Shown here piece by piece: positions 4,829 to 7,341 of a DNA stretch of 7,341 nt. Below the pieces are notes generated by a model. That model searched no databases, was not told the origin of the DNA, and was given only the letters and a program-made list of their open reading frames with translations. The first letter of the stretch is position 1; every line of letters begins with the position of its first letter. The stretch comes from an uncultured Collinsella sp. GTDB taxonomy: Bacteria; Actinomycetota; Coriobacteriia; Coriobacteriales; Coriobacteriaceae. A program made the position numbers and the translations under genes. Where the stretch lies: the NCBI GenBank assembly GCA_900542555.1, contig UQNU01000072.1, positions 1 through 7,341 of the forward strand, in the 5' to 3' direction.

Positions 4829-5722
4829 ATGGATACGAGTTATTACAACCGCTTTGGTGCCGAGGAACTTACGCGCCGCTTGTCGAGCGAGACCTTGTTG
4901 GCGCAGGGTCCCATGGGCAGTGTTCTGTTGAGTGAGTACGATGCCGCCGACATTCCACCGGCGTTTTGGAATCTGGCAGAGCCGCAGACCGTTTATCGTA
5001 TCCATCGCTTGTATGTCGCCGCCGGCGCACAGGTGCTCATTACCAACACCTTTCAGGCATCGAGCTATGCCCTCAAGCACGACCAGATTGCGCCGTCCGT
5101 GGCGGAGGTCAATCGCGGGGCCGTCGACGATGCCCGCCAGGCGCACCCTCAGCTGCTGCTGGGCTCGATGGGGCCGATCGGTATTGAATGGTTTGCCGAG
5201 GACTCTGCCGAGTATCGTGAAATCCGAGGCATTGCGCGCGAACAGGCGCACGCCTTGCTCAATGCTGGTGTTGACGGTCTGCTGATCGAGACGGTGACGT
5301 CTATCCGTAATTTGCAGCCCATGCTTGCCGGCGCCCGAGACGCCGCCGACGGCATGCCTGTTCTGGTGAGTTTTGTCGTTGACGATAAAGGCGACCTGTT
5401 GGGCGATGGCCTCAACATCGAGGCAGCCGTTTTGTACGCCGAAAAACACGGCGCAAACTCGGTTGGTGTTAATTGCTGTTCGCTTGCGGCCGCGAACGCG
5501 GCGGTGCCCAGGATGGTTGCATCGGCGACTACTCCCGTCACGGTGCGTCCCAACGTAGGCGATCCGGTCCAGACTCAGGATGGCCCCGTATGGCACGAGA
5601 ACCCCGAAGCTTTCGCGCGCGCATGCATCGAATGGAGACATGCCGGTGCCGCAATGGTGGGCAGTTGCTGTGGAACCACGGCAATCACTACGGCCGCGAT
5701 GGCCGAGGCGCTCGATATATAA
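4829..5722 (+). CDS. Homocysteine S-methyltransferase family protein (stand-alone zinc domain)
   Basis: Proteins with this fold bind homocysteine thiolate on zinc and methylate it to methionine, taking the methyl from S-methylmethionine, betaine or methyl-cobalamin. The 297-residue product is one (beta/alpha)8 S-methyl_trans domain. It shows GAQVLITNTFQAS (66-78), LIETVTSIRNLQ (152-163), GVNCC with Cys216, and GSCCGTT with Cys280 and Cys281, so the three zinc cysteines are present. The usual N-terminal DGAMGT is QGPMGS (26-31): the conserved Asp is Gln26. No folate, cobalamin or reactivation domain of MetH is attached or encoded nearby. The start ATG 4829 has GCGGGA (4818-4823), which overlaps the end of the preceding gene, so translation may be coupled. 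It shares a transcript with the metalloregulator and ends at a terminator. The methyl donor is unknown; MmuM-like or corrinoid-partner roles are both possible. Confidence 0.85.
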   Translation: MDTSYYNRFGAEELTRRLSSETLLAQGPMGSVLLSEYDAADIPPAFWNLAEPQTVYRIHRLYVAAGAQVLITNTFQASSYALKHDQIAPSVAEVNRGAVDDARQAHPQLLLGSMGPIGIEWFAEDSAEYREIRGIAREQAHALLNAGVDGLLIETVTSIRNLQPMLAGARDAADGMPVLVSFVVDDKGDLLGDGLNIEAAVLYAEKHGANSVGVNCCSLAAANAAVPRMVASATTPVTVRPNVGDPVQTQDGPVWHENPEAFARACIEWRHAGAAMVGSCCGTTAITTAAMAEALDI

Positions 5723-5727
5723 AGGGC

Positions 5728-5756
5728 AAAACCGCTCCATACGGGGTGGTTTTTTT
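5728..5756 (+). terminator. Rho-independent terminator after the methyltransferase gene
   Basis: ACCGCTCC (5731-5738) pairs with GGGGTGGT (5743-5750) across an ATAC loop with two G-T wobbles. Flanking AAA/TTT pairs lengthen the stem to 11 bp, and a run of seven T follows (5750-5756). It begins 6 nt after the stop codon and closes the regulator-methyltransferase transcript, so the following mutase gene needs its own promoter. Confidence 0.92.
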
Positions 5757-5770
5757 ATTGCTTGCATGTC

Positions 5771-5847
5771 CTCGGCAGCATTTGCCCAAATGGTGAATGC
5801 TGGTGCCGGCAGGTTGCCGAGCGCATGTTGCGGGTATACCCCATGCG
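5771..5847 (+). promoter_or_regulatory. Structured leader between the terminator and the mutase gene
   Basis: CTCGGC (5771-5776) can pair with GCCGAG (5816-5821), and AGCATT (5777-5782) with AATGCT (5796-5801). A 14-nt bulge contains the self-complementary TGCCGGCA (5804-5811). Downstream lies the palindrome GGGTATACCC (5832-5841), flanked by CGCATG (5822-5827) and CATGCG (5842-5847). The mutase promoter must lie in 5757-5880, but the hexamers I could find are weak: TTGCGG at 5828-5833 with CATGAT at 5851-5856 at 17-nt spacing, or TTGCCG (5814-5819) with TATACC (5835-5840) at 15-nt. I can describe structure here but not assign a function. Confidence 0.3.
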
Positions 5848-5867
5848 TACCATGATTCAAACACTGT

Positions 5868-5873
5868 GAGGTG
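5868..5873 (+). promoter_or_regulatory. Shine-Dalgarno deciding the mutase start
   Basis: GAGGTG lies 7 nt before GTG 5881 and supports that start, which places the conserved FGTDGWRA motif at residues 7-14, as usual for the family. Readings from further upstream would translate the ribosome-binding site. Confidence 0.7.
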
Positions 5874-5880
5874 TCTGCGC

Positions 5881-7281
5881 GTGTGCGCGATAATTCATTT
5901 TGGAACTGACGGTTGGCGCGCTCGCGTCGATGAGGACTTCACTGCCGATAACGTTGCCCGTATCGCCGATGCCGTCGGCGAGTTGTGGCAAAAGACCAAT
6001 CCGGGCAAAACGGTATATATAGGGTTCGACACCCGGCCCCTGGCGCGCGAGTTCGCTGAGCTTGCGGCGGGTGTGCTAGCAGCGCACGGGCTAGACGCCG
6101 TGCTCGCTTCGCGACCTGTCCCGACCCCTGCCCTTACGTGGGCGGCGGCTTATGACGGTGAGGCGTGCGGCGCGCTCATGGTGACGGGGTCCCATCATCC
6201 GCAGGGCTATCTGTGCCTCAAGATTCGCATGGGTGACGGCTCGACCGCCAACCAGGATGTCATCGAAGAGCTCGAAGAGACTATGGCTCCCGAGCCAATG
6301 GGGATCGAGGGGCAATATCGCACCGCGGATATCATTCCTGACTATATGCAGGCGGTGGCATCGTTTGTCGATGCCGAAGCCATTCGCGCCGCGCACCTGC
6401 GCGTGGTTGTTGATCCCATGGGCGGCGCAGCCCAGGGCTATCTAGCCGACTTGCTGCGCGAGCTTGGCGTTGAGGCGCACGAGATTCACGCCGGGCAGGC
6501 GTCTGACCAAGAAGATATCTGCCCCGACCCCGTTGAACCTTGGGTGGACGCTTGCGAGCGCACGGTTATCGAGGACGGAGCTTGCGCTGGCCTGGTGACC
6601 GACGGCGACGCCGACCGTATCGGCGCGGTTGACGAGCGCGGCAGATATATACATCCGCATCAGATCATGGCGCTCGTTTTGGGCGACTTGGTTCAATTTC
6701 GTAATTTGGAGGGGCGCGTCGTCGTCAATCTTTCATGCTCGACGCTCGTGCGTCGCATTGCGGAGGCGCTTGGCTGCCGCGTGACCGTCAAACCAGTCGG
6801 TTTCAAATATATAGCGGCGGAGATGAAGAAGGGTGGCGTCCTCATGGGCGGCGAAGAAGCCGGTGGCATCGGCATCGCCGCGCATATGCCCGAGCGCGAT
6901 GGAATCCTCGCCTGTCTGATTCTGTGTGAGCTTATGGCAAAGACGGGCGCGCCTTTGGGCGTTCTGGTCGACCAACTCGAGGATAGTTTTGGTAGGACGA
7001 GTTACGGTCGACGCGATTTGCGCCTTGAGGCCGAAGATGCCGAAACGTTACGAACCCTGCTGCCGGGCGTAAACCCCAAGTCGATTTGTGGCAAGGTGCC
7101 GCAAAACGTTAGTCATATGGATGGCTTGCGTTTGGCATTCGAGGATGACACGTGGCTGCTGGTCCGTCCTAGCGGGACCGAACCAGTGGTGCGCGTCTAC
7201 GCCGAGGGGTTCTCAGTGGAAGAACGTGACGAGTTGCTCGATGCTGGCTGTGCTTTAGCTAGGGGAACGTATCCGCTTTAA
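5881..7281 (+). CDS. Phosphoglucomutase/phosphomannomutase family phosphohexomutase
   Basis: The enzyme interconverts hexose 1- and 6-phosphates through a phosphoserine, feeding sugar nucleotides to wall and capsule synthesis or glycogen use. The 466-residue product has all four domains: FGTDGWRA (7-14), the phosphoserine loop VTGSHHPQGY with Ser104, the magnesium loop DGDADRIG (241-248), the sugar-specificity loop GGEEAGG (323-329) and the phosphate-binding RPSGTEPVVRVYAE (429-442). The serine loop departs from the common TASHNP: it reads TGSHHP, and the usual Asn-Gly after it is Leu-Cys. I chose GTG 5881 with GAGGTG at 5868-5873, 7 nt upstream; in-frame upstream codons exist (to ATG 5797) but precede the conserved N-terminus. 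Substrate (glucose, mannose or glucosamine phosphate) cannot be fixed from motifs; GlmM is less likely because its loop is usually ISASHNP. It is transcribed apart from the preceding pair. Confidence 0.9.
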   Translation: MCAIIHFGTDGWRARVDEDFTADNVARIADAVGELWQKTNPGKTVYIGFDTRPLAREFAELAAGVLAAHGLDAVLASRPVPTPALTWAAAYDGEACGALMVTGSHHPQGYLCLKIRMGDGSTANQDVIEELEETMAPEPMGIEGQYRTADIIPDYMQAVASFVDAEAIRAAHLRVVVDPMGGAAQGYLADLLRELGVEAHEIHAGQASDQEDICPDPVEPWVDACERTVIEDGACAGLVTDGDADRIGAVDERGRYIHPHQIMALVLGDLVQFRNLEGRVVVNLSCSTLVRRIAEALGCRVTVKPVGFKYIAAEMKKGGVLMGGEEAGGIGIAAHMPERDGILACLILCELMAKTGAPLGVLVDQLEDSFGRTSYGRRDLRLEAEDAETLRTLLPGVNPKSICGKVPQNVSHMDGLRLAFEDDTWLLVRPSGTEPVVRVYAEGFSVEERDELLDAGCALARGTYPL

Positions 7282-7300
7282 CCATGAGGCTGCCTTATAT

Positions 7301-7341
7301 CTGTCTCTTATACACATCTCCGAGCCCACGAGACTCGACGT
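7301..7341. other. Nextera (Tn5) sequencing adapter with i7 index, right end
   Basis: CTGTCTCTTATACACATCT (7301-7319) is the reverse complement of the Tn5 mosaic end, followed by CCGAGCCCACGAGAC (7320-7334), the reverse complement of the read-2 adapter. The last seven bases, TCGACGT, are the start of the same i7 index seen reversed at 6-13. This is the pattern of untrimmed adapter read-through. Genomic sequence ends at about 7300, 19 nt after the mutase stop. Confidence 0.98.

Noticed and set aside
5766..5855. 29-codon open frame between the terminator and the mutase (MSSAAFAQMV...)
   Set aside because: No Shine-Dalgarno: the start directly follows the T-run region of the terminator. A leader peptide cannot be excluded, but nothing supports it.
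4802..5860. Minus-strand open frame opposite the methyltransferase (352 codons)
   Set aside because: It runs across the real terminator and intergenic region, has no family motif, and is a composition shadow.
1..7341. Terminal inverted repeats suggesting a transposon or linear plasmid
   Set aside because: The matching ends are Nextera adapter sequence containing the Tn5 mosaic end, not a natural Tn5 insertion.

Overview
The genomic part of this window runs from about 48 to 7300. Both ends are Illumina Nextera (Tn5) adapter sequence with the same i7 index bases, so this is an untrimmed short-read assembly contig. The insert is GC-rich and uses TTG and GTG starts. Its protein set and style (MurA plus an LCP protein with a Ser/Asp tail, PepT, a short DtxR/MntR regulator, a stand-alone homocysteine methyltransferase, a phosphohexomutase) suggest a gut Coriobacteriia member, most likely Collinsella or a relative. 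That assignment is recognition from memory, not a database result.

Layout, left to right. An intrinsic terminator-like hairpin (109-147) sits just before murA (161-1444, +). murA is followed 12 nt later by an LCP-family envelope gene (1457-2692, +), and the pair looks like a cell-wall operon: MurA makes the first committed peptidoglycan precursor, and LCP enzymes attach glycopolymers to peptidoglycan. The next 335 nt (2693-3027) hold no convincing gene but are full of structure: a 12-bp hairpin, a ~100-nt hairpin with 15-bp terminal inverted repeats and possible 5-bp flanking direct repeats (MITE-like), a pair of imperfect GGGAC-type repeats (REP-like), and the terminator of the converging pepT gene.

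pepT (3028-4275, -) encodes a complete zinc tripeptidase. It diverges from a DtxR/MntR-type metalloregulator gene (4396-4818, +). The 120-nt gap between them holds a perfect 8-2-8 inverted repeat and a -10-like box, a good candidate operator for that regulator. A homocysteine S-methyltransferase-family gene (4829-5722, +) follows 10 nt after the regulator, and the pair ends at a clear intrinsic terminator (5728-5756). A 124-nt leader with possible secondary structure precedes a phosphoglucomutase/phosphomannomutase gene (5881-7281, +), which is complete; the genomic sequence stops 19 nt later at the adapter.

No new multi-gene system, CRISPR array, prophage, tRNA or rRNA is visible. The genes are mostly housekeeping. 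The points worth checking are the adapters, the divergent operator, the mixed metal site of the regulator, the repeat-rich convergent intergenic region and some substituted motif residues in the two downstream enzymes.
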